DNA of 64,000 nucleotides, taken from the NCBI RefSeq assembly GCF_001509795.1, contig NZ_LLZN01000051.1, positions 1 through 64,000 on the forward strand, written 5' to 3'. The notes beneath the pieces are model-generated. The model did not search any database. It was not told the DNA's origin and saw only the letters and a program-made list of their open reading frames with translations. The stretch is from Streptomyces sp. NRRL WC-3605. GTDB lineage: Bacteria > Actinomycetota > Actinomycetes > Streptomycetales > Streptomycetaceae. Shown here in pieces: positions 43,943 through 52,567 of the stretch; within the stretch, counting starts at the first letter, position 1, and each line of letters starts with the position of its first letter. The position numbers were made by a program, and so were the translations under genes.

Positions 43943-44719
43943 GTGACCATGACACTCGAGTTCTCCGACCTGCGGCGCCTGATCGACGAACGGTCCACCG
44001 CCTTCCGGGCCGCGATCGCTTCCGCGCCCAGTCTCGACGTGCGGGTGCCCACCTGCCCGGAGTGGACGCTGTTCGATCTGGTGCAGCACCTGGGCGGCGG
44101 AGACCGCTTCTGGGCCGCCGTCGTCGAGGCGGGACCCGCCGACGCGCCACCGGCGGAGGCCGTCGCCCTACGGGCCGCCGTGGCCGCGCCGCGGGAGCGT
44201 GAGGCGCTGCTGGCCTGGCTGGCCGAGTCGACGCGGCTGCTGCTGAGCGCGCTGGAGGAGGCGGGCCCGGATCACGGTTGCTGGACGTGGTGGCGTGCCT
44301 CGCAGTCCCCGCAGACCGCGGGCGGCGTCGCCCGGCACCGGGTCCAGGAGACCGCGGTGCACACCTACGACGTCCAGGTCACCCAGGGGACCCCGCGGCC
44401 ACTTCCGGACGAGGTGACGCTCGACGGCGTCGACGAGTTCCTGTCCACCTGCATCGCGACGCCGGCCGCCTGGCCGCACAAGCCCGCCACGATCGACTTC
44501 CACGCGACCGAGGGCCCCTCCTGGCGCCTCACACTCGACGCGGACGGGGCACGAGCCACGCGTCTTTCCGCCGACGTCGAGACCCCCGACCTCTCCGTCA
44601 CGGGAACCGCCGGCGAACTGATCCTCTGCTTCTACGACCGCATCCCGGCCGCCTCCCTCCGACTCGACGGAGACGCCGGCCTGCTCGACCTGCTCCGCGC
44701 CTGGGAGCCGGAGGAGTAG
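43943..44719 (+). CDS. Mycothiol-dependent maleylpyruvate-isomerase family protein
   Basis: The 258-residue protein has the MDMPI N-terminal helical metal domain (CPEWTLFDLVQHLGGGDRFWA, with the His triad completed by ARHRVQETAVHTYDV) and the MDMPI_C beta-domain. Family members use mycothiol. The target reaction is unknown. The start GTG 43943 has no clear Shine-Dalgarno, and the ATG at 43949 is equally likely, so the mRNA may be leaderless. Confidence 0.86.
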   Translation: MTMTLEFSDLRRLIDERSTAFRAAIASAPSLDVRVPTCPEWTLFDLVQHLGGGDRFWAAVVEAGPADAPPAEAVALRAAVAAPREREALLAWLAESTRLLLSALEEAGPDHGCWTWWRASQSPQTAGGVARHRVQETAVHTYDVQVTQGTPRPLPDEVTLDGVDEFLSTCIATPAAWPHKPATIDFHATEGPSWRLTLDADGARATRLSADVETPDLSVTGTAGELILCFYDRIPAASLRLDGDAGLLDLLRAWEPEE

Positions 44720-44783
44720 AGAGACAGGCGGACACCGCTTGCCGCGCGGCGCAGGCCGGTACTGATCCGTAAGCTCGGACGAC

Positions 44784-45179
44784 ATGGAGACAACGGCGTC
44801 CTTCGTCCATCATCTCGGGGTGTTCGCCTCGGACTTCGAGGCCGGCGAACGGTTCTACACCGCCGCGCTGGACGCGCTCGGCGTCGGCATCGGTTACCGG
44901 GCCGACGGCGTCGCCGAATACTGGAGCCCAGGGCAGGACACACCGTCGTTGTCCCTGGAGCAGGCGGAGACCGAGGATGCCGCCACCACGGGGGCGCACA
45001 TCGCGTTCACGGCGGTCAGCCGGGACGCGGTGGACGCCTTCCACGCGGCCGCGGTGGCGGCCGGGGGCGCCTCCCGGCACGCGCCCCGCTGGTGGAGCGA
45101 GTACCGCGCCTACTGCGCGTTCGTCAGCGACCCGGACGGCAACAACGTCGAAGCCGTCCACAAGGAGGGCTCCTCCTAG
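44784..45179 (+). CDS. VOC-superfamily protein
   Basis: This 131-residue glyoxalase-like protein has FVHHLGVFASDFEAGERFYTAALDALG at its start and YCAFVSDPDGNNVEAVHK at its end, giving the paired metal ligands of the VOC fold. It is a single gene, distinct from the VOC protein at 18510. The substrate is unknown. Confidence 0.88.
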   Translation: METTASFVHHLGVFASDFEAGERFYTAALDALGVGIGYRADGVAEYWSPGQDTPSLSLEQAETEDAATTGAHIAFTAVSRDAVDAFHAAAVAAGGASRHAPRWWSEYRAYCAFVSDPDGNNVEAVHKEGSS

Positions 45180-45193
45180 CGATCCAGTGCACG

Positions 45194-45769
45194 TCAGGGA
45201 TGCAGCTTCTCGCCCTTCGCGAGCATCGCCACGAACTTCTCGATCCGGCGGGCCCGGGTCTCCGGCTTCTTGGCGTCCTGGACGCGGTAGAGGATCGCGT
45301 AGCGGTTCTGCCGGTCCAGCGCCTCGAAGAACTCCGCGGCAGCCGGTTCGGCGGCCAGGGCCGCGGCGAGGTCGTCCGGCACCGTGGCGGTTCTGGAGCT
45401 GTCGTACGCGGCGTCCCAACGGCCGTCCGCCTTGGCCCGGTCGATCTCGGCCTGGCCCGCCGGCTGCATCCGGCCCTGCTCGATCAGGGCGGCCACCTTG
45501 TCCCGGTTCACCTTGGACCACTTGCTGCGCGCCGTGCGCGGCGTGAACCGTTGCAGCCACCACTGATCGTCCAGCCCAGCCTTCTGACCGTCGATCCACC
45601 CGTAGCAGAGGGCCACGTCGAGCGCCTGGGCGTAGTCCAGCGCCACGACTCCCGGGCTCTTCTTGCGCAGCTTGAGCCAGATGCCGGGCGAAACGGCGTG
45701 GTTCTCCCCGAGCCACGCCTCGAACGCCTCAGCGGATTCGAACGCCACGATCTCCAAGTTCTGAGTCAC
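45194..45769 (-). CDS. YdeI/OmpD-associated family protein (DUF1905-type)
   Basis: The 191-residue protein has AFEAWLGENHAVSPGIWLKL, then DVALCYGWIDGQKAGLDDQWWLQRFTPR, and a C-terminal helix with RNRYAILYRVQDAKKPETRARRIEKFV. It resembles the YdeI/bacteriocin-protection family. GTG 45769 fits the family start (TQNLEIVAFES); an upstream GTG at 45802 adds an unmatched 11 residues. Its neighbour on the plus strand overlaps only the untranslated region. Confidence 0.85.
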   Translation of the reverse strand: MTQNLEIVAFESAEAFEAWLGENHAVSPGIWLKLRKKSPGVVALDYAQALDVALCYGWIDGQKAGLDDQWWLQRFTPRTARSKWSKVNRDKVAALIEQGRMQPAGQAEIDRAKADGRWDAAYDSSRTATVPDDLAAALAAEPAAAEFFEALDRQNRYAILYRVQDAKKPETRARRIEKFVAMLAKGEKLHP

Positions 45770-45881
45770 CCCAGCAGCGAACCACACCGGGCCGATGGTC
45801 ACTGAGCAGTTTCAGGATCCGTCGGAGCGACTGGCATCGTCGGCCGGGTGGGTGTCAGTGCCGTGTGACAACCTCCGGGGC

Positions 45882-46235
45882 ATGACCTATGACCTTGCTG
45901 TCTGGGAAGGCGAGAGACCCGCGGACGACAAAACCGCCGGCCGGATCTTCAGCGACTTGTACGACTGCTACATCGAAGGTGCGGACGAACCTCCGTCGGA
46001 ACGCATAGAGGCTTACGTGACCGCGTTGCTCGAGCGGTGGTGCGACATCACCGAGGAAGAGGAGGACACCTCGCCCTGGTCGGCCGGCCCGTTGATCGAC
46101 GAAGCCAGTGGACCGCTGATCTATTTCGCCATGCGGTGGAGCATGGCGGAGGAGGCGTCGGCCTACGCGGCTTCACTGGCGGAGTCCATGGGCCTGGTCT
46201 GTTTCGACGTGCAACAGGACCGGCTCCGGCCGTAG
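45882..46235 (+). CDS. Hypothetical acidic protein
   Basis: The 117-residue protein is acidic, with TYDLAVWEGERPADDKTAGRIFSDLY at the start and a WSAGPLIDEASGPLIYFAMRWSMAEEASAYAASLAESMGL helical end. Proteins with the TYDLAVWEGE opening are common in Streptomyces, often near SUKH or polymorphic-toxin immunity-like genes, but no function is assigned. ATG 45882 has CCGGGG upstream. Confidence 0.75.
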   Translation: MTYDLAVWEGERPADDKTAGRIFSDLYDCYIEGADEPPSERIEAYVTALLERWCDITEEEEDTSPWSAGPLIDEASGPLIYFAMRWSMAEEASAYAASLAESMGLVCFDVQQDRLRP

Positions 46236-46372
46236 TTCAGTGCCCCCCGCCGGACAGGCAGGCCGACGACTGCGGCGCCCAGTAGCCGCGCTCGCCGCCA
46301 CACTCGGGCACCCCGTGACGCAGATACGTGCCCACATCTGAGGGGAAGACTCCGGCGTGCCAAGATCGGGGA

Positions 46373-46588
46373 ATGATCTTGAAGGTCGGGCGGACCGACG
46401 CGCGCACATCGCCGGACGAGCAGATGAAGGAGCTCTTCAGCGAAGGGTTCCCGGAGTTCATCACCGCCGATCGGCTGGTGAAACAGTTCATTGGCAGGGT
46501 CGGTGAGTGGTTCGCCGACCTGAACCTCATGCTGGTGGACGACCGCGGCCTACCAGTGGCCTCCGGCGGGGGCGTGCGGCACTGCTGA
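46373..46588 (+). pseudogene. N-terminal fragment of a GNAT-like acetyltransferase
   Basis: The 71-residue frame ILKVGRTDARTSPDEQMKELFSEGFPEFITADRLVKQFIGRVGEWFADLNLML matches the N-terminus of a Streptomyces GNAT-type protein. It then ends at GGGVRHC instead of the usual GWGVPLRW continuation and the acetyl-CoA-binding half. It is probably a truncated, non-functional gene. Confidence 0.55.
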
Positions 46589-46591
46589 ACG

Positions 46592-47089
46592 TCACTGAAC
46601 GGCGGCGGCCCGTCGTTCGACCACACAGCGGTCGATGCTGTCCACGACACCCGCGGTCGTGACGCGTACCCGGTAGGTTGTCGTCTCCTTCGCGGGCACC
46701 CATACAGGGTCCCTGGTCTTTACCATCTGGGAGCCCTGGGCGTACAGGAAGTCCATCTTCACGGCGAAGGTGCCGTCGCGCCCGTTCGGATTCGTGACTT
46801 TCACGGTGGCGCGCGGGTCCGACGGACTCGGACAGCTCACGAGTACCGCCGACCCGTCCTTCAACGGCTCGGCGGCCTCGGTGGAAGGGGAGGCGGGCGG
46901 CTGCGAGGCGGGTGTACTGGCGCTGTCGGCGGCGCTCGGCTCCGTCGTCGTGGCGCTGTCCGGCGAGGCACTGTCGGTCGTGCGTGCGGTGCCACTCCCC
47001 GCAGCGCATCCCGTCGACAGAACCGACAGGCTCACGACGATCGCCGCCGACACCGCGATGGACCTGGGCCTACGCCCCCTCATGTACAT
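46592..47089 (-). CDS. Putative lipoprotein with Ser/Thr/Pro-rich linker
   Basis: The 165-residue protein has a lipobox (VSLSVLSTGCAAG, Cys near 28), a low-complexity linker rich in Ser, Thr, Ala and Pro (about 33-75), and a beta-rich C-terminal half with two Cys residues (VLVSCPSPSDPRATVKVTNP...DRCVVERR). It should sit on the outer face of the membrane. No function is recognised. Confidence 0.8.
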   Translation of the reverse strand: MYMRGRRPRSIAVSAAIVVSLSVLSTGCAAGSGTARTTDSASPDSATTTEPSAADSASTPASQPPASPSTEAAEPLKDGSAVLVSCPSPSDPRATVKVTNPNGRDGTFAVKMDFLYAQGSQMVKTRDPVWVPAKETTTYRVRVTTAGVVDSIDRCVVERRAAAVQ

Positions 47090-47210
47090 GCCGTCACCCT
47101 ACCTGCGGATATCCCTCGCACCTGCCGCAGGTGGATGCACAGGCAGCACACCGCCGGCCGGTGGGACCTCGCACCGGTCGGCGGCGTGTGTCAGCGGGTG
47201 GTTCAGGGCG

Positions 47211-47597
47211 TCAGCACTCGCCCCTCCACACGACCCGGGTGATGGTCAGCCCCGCCTCGGCGTTCGCCTTGTACTTGCCCGGACCCGGGTTGTAGTGGAA
47301 GCAGTCCGTCGACGGCTGACCGCCGAGGTACGACGTCACGTCCACGTGGTCCGCGCCCGGGTACGCGACGCCGTTGTTGAAGATGGAGCCGACGGCCAGG
47401 TTCCCCGACCAGTTGCCCGCCACCCTGAGGACGAGCCGGCCCGACTGGTTGGCGCCGCTGTAGGCGCAGAAGTAGCCCTTCCCGCACCCGGCGGGATTGG
47501 GCTCGGCGGACGCCGACGGGGCCACGGCGAGAACCCCGGCGAAGGCGGCCGCCACAGCTCCGGCGCCCAGTGCGGTGAGTCGCTTTCCGGTCAGCAC
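47211..47597 (-). CDS. Secreted I36-family peptidase inhibitor-like protein
   Basis: The 128-residue precursor has a signal peptide (1-32) and a beta-gamma-crystallin-like I36 domain: GCGKGYFCAYSGANQSGRLVL, then SIFNNGVAYPGADHVDV and a terminal FHYNPGPGKYKAN...RGEC. Streptomyces metalloproteinase inhibitor (SMPI) defines this family. GTG 47597 has AAGGGA upstream. The gene is a tandem paralogue of the one at 47615. Confidence 0.85.
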   Translation of the reverse strand: MLTGKRLTALGAGAVAAAFAGVLAVAPSASAEPNPAGCGKGYFCAYSGANQSGRLVLRVAGNWSGNLAVGSIFNNGVAYPGADHVDVTSYLGGQPSTDCFHYNPGPGKYKANAEAGLTITRVVWRGEC

Positions 47598-47614
47598 GGT
47601 GAGTTCCCTTCGCC

Positions 47615-47989
47615 TCAGCACTCGCCGCGCCAAACGACCTTGACGACACGGGTGCCCGGGACCGCGTTCGCCTTGTAGGCGCCCGGACCCGGGTTGTAGT
47701 GCAGGCACGCGGTCTCGGTTCCGCCTTCGACGGTGTACGTCACGTTGACGTGGTCAGCGCCCGGGAAACGCACCCCGTTGTTGAACGCGGAGCGGAAGGC
47801 TACGCTTCCGCTCCAGTTTCCCTTGGTTTTCAGTACGAGTTGACCGGTCTGGTTCTCCCCGCTGTAGGCGCAGAAGTATTCCTTCCCGCAGCCCGGCGGA
47901 TCGGCCTCGGCCGCCGCGCCTGGCGCGTTGACCAGCACGGTGGCGAAGGCGGCGGCCGCCGCCGCCCCGATGGCAGCACGTGTGCGCAT
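47615..47989 (-). CDS. Secreted I36-family peptidase inhibitor-like protein
   Basis: The 124-residue precursor shares the layout of its neighbour: signal peptide, GCGKEYFCAYSGENQTGQLVL, SAFNNGVRFPGADHVNV and LHYNPGPGAYKANAVPGTRVVKVVWRGEC. Four Cys should form two disulfides. ATG 47989 follows GGGAAGAACCAC. Only 17 bases separate it from the next paralogue's start, so the pair is one operon and one recent duplication. Confidence 0.85.
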   Translation of the reverse strand: MRTRAAIGAAAAAAFATVLVNAPGAAAEADPPGCGKEYFCAYSGENQTGQLVLKTKGNWSGSVAFRSAFNNGVRFPGADHVNVTYTVEGGTETACLHYNPGPGAYKANAVPGTRVVKVVWRGEC

Positions 47990-48238
47990 GTGGTTCTTCC
48001 CCCTTGAACGACAGTGCGACAAGCCTTGTCGCACGCCATTCAGGCTGCCCGCCGGAGCCGGTCGCTGCCAGGTGATTCGGCGGCTGCCGAAAAAGCCTGC
48101 TGGTATGCCCGGACAGGCGTGCGCATCGGGCCGGTTGGCGTGAAAGGTGATATCGCGATCGCCATTGTCACGGGACCATTGGTACTGTCCCGCGCTGATT
48201 TCTTCAGTTGAACACGCGACTGACTGCGATGGAATTCC

Positions 48239-49225
48239 GTGCTCCGAGTCCATTTCACGCGAGAAGATCTGCTCCGAACCCGAGTCACCGACGCTCCCGA
48301 CCCTTTGTGGGAACTCGTACTCAGTGTGAACCTTTTGGCAACACGTCAGGGACGGGCCGTATTCGACATATGGCGCGCGGACGCCCGTAGAGCGCTGCGC
48401 CGACTGCCCCGCCACCAGCTGCACCTCGTCCGGGCGCTCGCTCCGCCCCGGGGCAGCTTCCCCGACTTCCTCAACCCGCCGGAGGCATCCCAGGGGCTGG
48501 CGGAGGGAGTCGAGGCCGTCCTGTCGACGCCGCGCCGCCGGCTGGGCCAGGAGATGACCGTGCTCGCCCGGGCACCGAGATGGCTGCGCCCGCTGGCCGA
48601 CGGCGAGCCCGCGGCGCTGGAGTTCCTCGGGAAGGCACTCCACGGCTACTTCCACGCCGCCCTGGCCCCGCACTGGCCGGCCGTCCGGGCACAGATCGAG
48701 GCCGACCGGGCGGTCCGCGCACGCGAGATGCTGCGCGGCGGCGTCGACGCACTGCTGTCCGGCCTGGGACCGTCGTTGCGCTGGCGTCCGCCGGTACTGG
48801 AGACCGCCTACCCGTTCGACCGCGATCTGCGCCTCGACGGCAGAGGGCTGCTCCTGTTGCCGTCCGTGTTCTGCTGGCAGACGCCCATCACGCTGACCGA
48901 CCCGGATCTGCCGCCCGTCCTCGTCTATCCGGTGGCCCGCTCGTACCGCTGGTGGCTGCCTCAGCAGACGGGGCCGGAGCCCCGCACGCTCGCCAGGCTG
49001 CTCGGCCACGGAAGGGCCGTCGTCCTACGGGCGTTGGAGGACGGGTGTACGACGAGCGAGGTGGCGCGGCGCGTGGGCGTGACCCCCGCGACGGCCAGCG
49101 AACATGTCGGCATCCTGCGGGAGGCCGGCCTGGCCGCCTCCGTCCGTGACCGCAACACCGTGCTGCACGTCCTCACCCCGCTGGGCGCGAGCCTCCTGAC
49201 GGCGAACGGATGCGGCCGGCAGTGA
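48239..49225 (+). CDS. ArsR-like winged-helix regulator with DUF5937-type N-terminal domain
   Basis: This 328-residue protein has a long helical ligand domain (LRVHFTREDLLRTRVTDAPDPLWELVLS onwards) and a C-terminal winged helix (TSEVARRVGVTPATASEHVGILREAGL). It is the Streptomyces ArsR-type regulator with an N-terminal DUF5937 domain. It is divergent from the I36 operon across 249 bases, so that operon is a possible target. GTG 48239 is the start. Confidence 0.85.
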   Translation: MLRVHFTREDLLRTRVTDAPDPLWELVLSVNLLATRQGRAVFDIWRADARRALRRLPRHQLHLVRALAPPRGSFPDFLNPPEASQGLAEGVEAVLSTPRRRLGQEMTVLARAPRWLRPLADGEPAALEFLGKALHGYFHAALAPHWPAVRAQIEADRAVRAREMLRGGVDALLSGLGPSLRWRPPVLETAYPFDRDLRLDGRGLLLLPSVFCWQTPITLTDPDLPPVLVYPVARSYRWWLPQQTGPEPRTLARLLGHGRAVVLRALEDGCTTSEVARRVGVTPATASEHVGILREAGLAASVRDRNTVLHVLTPLGASLLTANGCGRQ

Positions 49226-49250
49226 GCGCGGCATCGTAAGCCGGGGGAGG

Positions 49251-49803
49251 TCACTCGAGGGCTTCGAGGAAGTCGAGGAAGTCGAGGAGTGCGGTGTGCA
49301 GGATGCCGGGCTGTTCCAGGTGCAGGTCATGACCTGTGCCGGGGACGCACTGGGCCAACGTGTCGGGACGCCTCCGGAGCATGTCGTCGGCCTCCTGCTC
49401 CGGGAGGAAGCCGGACTGCGCCAGGACGAGCAGAGTCGGACACGTGACCCGCTCCCACTCGGACCAGAAGGACCTCTGGGCGTTCTCCGCCAGAGAGCGG
49501 ACCATGACCTCCCGGTCGAAGCGGGGCCACCATCCGTCCCCGCGCTCCTCTAGCCCCGCCGCCCAGCCCGCGCCGACCTGCCCGCCGCCGAAGAACGCGG
49601 CCGCCGCCTCGCGCGACGGAACGGCGTCGGCCACGAGTCGAGCCACGAGCCGATGGTGGCGGGAGCGTCCGGAAGCGGACCGCCGGCACCGGCCTCCACG
49701 AGCACCAGCCCGCGAACGAACCCGGGATGTGCGGCGGCCGTGAGCATCACCGTGTGCCCGCCCAGCGACGCCCGACGAGCCGCCCGGGCGCCCTGATGCC
49801 CGG
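49251..49803 (-). pseudogene. Alpha/beta hydrolase with frameshift and lost N-terminal half
   Basis: One frame carries the nucleophile end (ASLGGHTVMLTAAAHPGFVRGLVLVEAG, to SWLDSWPTPF). It shifts to another frame at about 49619, where SREAAAAFFGGGQVGAGWA and CVPGTGHDLHLEQPGILHT complete the domain. Restoring one C in TTCCG would join TPF to PSREAA, the family pattern. The usual N-terminal 90 residues are missing. It is probably a pseudogene, though a base-call error at one site is possible. Confidence 0.6.
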
Positions 49804-49961
49804 ATACCCGGGTCGAGGGTGCGTCCAGCGCGCCGTCGGGCCACGCCCGCCTCGGCGGGATGCCTCACCAATCGCACGGGCTGCCTCGTCAAGCCTCGGG
49901 ATTCCTCGTTCAGCTCTCGGGTACTCCCGGAAGCACCACTGTCCACCGATACCGGAGAGTC

Positions 49962-50144
49962 ATGACAGGCACGACGGAGAACGACCAGCTGAACCGCTTC
50001 TGCAAGGCGTGCGGCACGCCCGCCGGCGACGGGGAACTCTGCGCCCACTGCGGCGCGGTCCTGGATCTGCCCGACAAGGCGGGACTGGTCGAGGACCAGG
50101 GTGCCGGGGTCCGACGTGACCTCGGCGAAGAGACGCACACGTAG
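49962..50144 (+). CDS. Small zinc-ribbon protein
   Basis: The 60-residue protein carries a CxxC pair set, CKACGTPAGDGELCAHCG, a rubredoxin-like zinc ribbon. ATG 49962 has CGGAGAG upstream. The tail is acidic and unstructured. The role is unknown; similar small proteins often help nucleic-acid binding or metal storage. Confidence 0.65.
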   Translation: MTGTTENDQLNRFCKACGTPAGDGELCAHCGAVLDLPDKAGLVEDQGAGVRRDLGEETHT

Positions 50145-50211
50145 AACGGACTCTCCGGCTGGGCCGGCCGGGTGGGGGAGGCCGTGTGAGCAGCGCGTCG
50201 ATGGGTAGCCG

Positions 50212-50883
50212 GTGCGCGTGACGAAATCCCTCATCGCCGTCATCGACGTCGACGGCACGCTGATCGACTCCAACTACCACCACGCGCTCGCGTGGTACCG
50301 GGCCCTGCGCTCGGTGGGTGAGATCTGGCCCGTGTGGCAGCTGCACCGCTTGATCGGCATGGGCGGGGACCAGCTGGTCACCGCCCTGGGAGGCGAGGAT
50401 CTGGAGCGCCGGGTGGGCGACCGGGCCCGGGAGCAGCAGGGCCGCGAGGCCGACGCGCTGCTCGACGAGATGGCGCCGCTGCCCGGCGCGCGCGACCTGC
50501 TCCTGGCCATCAAGGAACGAGGTCACCGGCTGGTGCTCGCCAGCTCCGGCAAGGAGCGCCACGTGGACGCCTTCCTGGACAAGCTGGACGCCCGCGACAT
50601 CGCCGACGACTGGACCAGCAGCGCCGACGTCGAGGCATCCAAGCCCGCGCCGGACCTGCTGCACGTGGCCCTGAAGAAGCTGGGCGCGCCGCCCGACGCG
50701 GCGAGTGTGATGGTCGGCGACTCGGTGTGGGACGTAGAGGCGGCGAAGCGGGCCGGAATGCCGGCGATCGTCGTCCGCTCCGGAGGATTCGGCGACGACG
50801 AACTGCGGGACGCGGGCGCCATCGCCCTGTACGACACCCCCCGTGACCTCGTGAAGGCACTGGACGACACGCCCCTCGCCTGA
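50212..50883 (+). CDS. HAD-superfamily hydrolase
   Basis: This 223-residue phosphatase has the HAD motifs in order: DVDGTLIDSN (Asp nucleophile, about 12-21), LASSGK (motif II), KPAPD (motif III Lys) and VGDSVWDVEAAKRAG (motif IV). The helical cap class resembles beta-phosphoglucomutase-like proteins. The substrate is unknown. GTG 50212 or 50218 may be used. Confidence 0.9.
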   Translation: MRVTKSLIAVIDVDGTLIDSNYHHALAWYRALRSVGEIWPVWQLHRLIGMGGDQLVTALGGEDLERRVGDRAREQQGREADALLDEMAPLPGARDLLLAIKERGHRLVLASSGKERHVDAFLDKLDARDIADDWTSSADVEASKPAPDLLHVALKKLGAPPDAASVMVGDSVWDVEAAKRAGMPAIVVRSGGFGDDELRDAGAIALYDTPRDLVKALDDTPLA

Positions 50884-50937
50884 GGCGGGCCGACGCCGGG
50901 ATTCCGTCACCGCCGGCGGATGCACACTGGACCCACC

Positions 50938-51516
50938 ATGAGCAGCCACGCGTACCCGGCCTTGCCCGACGTCGTCGCCGAGGGCCTGGACGTCGTCTTC
51001 GTCGGGATCAATCCAGGGCTGGCGTCGGCGCTGCGGGGACACAGCTTCTCGACGCCCGGCAACAGAATGTGGCCGGCCCTGCACCGCTCGGGTTTCACAC
51101 CGCACCGGTTCCGGCCCGAGGAGGAGCGCGACCTGCTGGGGCTGGGCCTGGGCATCACGAGCATCGTGCGCAGGCCGACGGCCCGGGCGGCGGAGCTCAC
51201 GCCGGACGAGTTCCGGCAGGGCGGCGAAGACCTGGTCCGGCGGATGGACGCCCTGCGCCCCACGTGGCTGGCCTTCCTGGGGGTCACCGGCTACCGCGCG
51301 GCGTTCGGGGCGCGTGACGCGGGCGTGGGAGCCCAGCCGGCGTCCATCGGGGGCGCACGGGTGTGGGTGCTGCCCAACCCCAGTGGGCTCAACGCGCACT
51401 ACCCGCCGTCCGCGCTCGCCGTGGAGTTCGCCAAGCTCCGCGTCGCCACCGGCCTGCCCGACCGCTCCGGCCTGACCGGCGACGGCCCTTTCGAGCTCAA
51501 GGGGATCGGTAGGTGA
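50938..51516 (+). CDS. mug: G/U mismatch-specific DNA glycosylase
   Basis: This 192-residue uracil-DNA-glycosylase-superfamily protein has the GINPG active-site motif (23-27), FSTPGNRMWPAL and VLPNPSGLNAHYPP. Mug removes uracil or thymine opposite guanine, relevant in high-GC genomes where cytosine deaminates often. ATG 50938 has no strong ribosome site upstream, but no better start is visible. It has no apparent operon partner. Confidence 0.9.
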   Translation: MSSHAYPALPDVVAEGLDVVFVGINPGLASALRGHSFSTPGNRMWPALHRSGFTPHRFRPEEERDLLGLGLGITSIVRRPTARAAELTPDEFRQGGEDLVRRMDALRPTWLAFLGVTGYRAAFGARDAGVGAQPASIGGARVWVLPNPSGLNAHYPPSALAVEFAKLRVATGLPDRSGLTGDGPFELKGIGR

Positions 51517-51524
51517 CGGGACGG

Positions 51525-52238
51525 TCAGTCACCGGCGCTGCGGCCGCCGTCGACGGGGAGCGTCACACCAGTCACGAAGGACGCCGTCTCGAGATACGTG
51601 ACGGCCTCGACGACGTCGCTCACCTCGCCCATCCGGCGGAGCGGATGCCGCAGCGCGAGGTCCGCCTCGTCATCGCCCTCGTGCATGGGGGTGCTGATGA
51701 TGCCCAGCGCGACCGCGTTGCTGCGGATGCCGTGCGCCGCGAACTCGACGGCGAGTGACCGGCTGGCAGCCTGGAGGCCGCCCTTGGTCAGGGAGGCGAG
51801 GACCGAGGGCTCGGTGGACCGGGGGTGGTCGGCCAGGCTGGTCGTGATCTGGACGACGTGCCCACCGCCCTGCCGGAGCATCTGCCCGACGGCGAGCTGG
51901 GTGATCCGGAAGAAGCCGGTCAGATTGACGCCGACGATCGCTTCGTAGTCCTCCTGGGAGTACTCCGTGAACGGCTTGCCGATGAACAGGCCGGCGTTGT
52001 TCACCAGGGTGTCGATACGGCCGAACCGCTCGGTCGCTGCGGCACAGACACGGTCCGCAGTGGCCGGGTCCGCGATGTCGCCCCGGACCGTGAGCACATC
52101 GGCTTCGTCGGAGGGATCGATGGAGCGGGAGGTCGCGACGACCCGGTGCCCGAGCGCGCGAAAGGCGTCGACCAGTCCCGCCCCGATGCCTTGCGACGCA
52201 CCGGTGATCACGGCGACCTTGGCGTCAGGAGGATGCAT
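51525..52238 (-). CDS. Short-chain dehydrogenase/reductase, no catalytic Tyr
   Basis: The 237-residue SDR has TGASQGIG (12-19, NAD(P) binding), NNAG (80-83) and Ser134 in QITTSLAD. At the catalytic YxxxK site it reads ASLTK, keeping Lys152 but with Ala148 in place of Tyr. Some SDRs share this LASLTKGGL form and may have altered activity. It is convergent with mug (8 bases). Confidence 0.85.
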   Translation of the reverse strand: MHPPDAKVAVITGASQGIGAGLVDAFRALGHRVVATSRSIDPSDEADVLTVRGDIADPATADRVCAAATERFGRIDTLVNNAGLFIGKPFTEYSQEDYEAIVGVNLTGFFRITQLAVGQMLRQGGGHVVQITTSLADHPRSTEPSVLASLTKGGLQAASRSLAVEFAAHGIRSNAVALGIISTPMHEGDDEADLALRHPLRRMGEVSDVVEAVTYLETASFVTGVTLPVDGGRSAGD

Positions 52239-52372
52239 GGCAGGCTGCCTCGCTCTCGATCACCCCCCTGGTTCGGCCGCCCAGCCCTCACTGGGAGGTG
52301 GGACGTGCCCTCTCCATACTGACGCCGGACCGCGAAGCGCGCGCTCCGACGGGCGTCCGTACCCCGCCGTGG

Positions 52373-52558
52373 TCAGGACCCGCAGTCCTTCCCGGCGTCG
52401 CACTGCCAGCCCGAGAGGCCGCCCTCACGGGGGTTGTCGATGTCATGGTCGAACCGCAGGAAGCCCCATGCCACCCAGGCGATGAAGACGACGCACAGCG
52501 CGAGGAAGATCCACAGGGCAGACAGGCGGTGAGGGCCGTTGTCAGAGGCGTGTGTCAG
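52373..52558 (-). CDS. Small single-pass membrane protein (start uncertain)
   Basis: A frame of about 61 residues reads THASDNGPHRLSA, then a hydrophobic helix (LWIFLALCVVFIAWVAWGFL), then a short Cys-containing tail. The natural N-terminus seems to be the CTG at 52558, as no ATG, GTG or TTG is in frame nearby. It starts 10 bases from the divergent DUF6891-like gene. A non-canonical start or a lost start codon are both possible. Confidence 0.45.
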   Translation of the reverse strand: MTHASDNGPHRLSALWIFLALCVVFIAWVAWGFLRFDHDIDNPREGGLSGWQCDAGKDCGS

Positions 52559-52567
52559 AGTCTGGGC

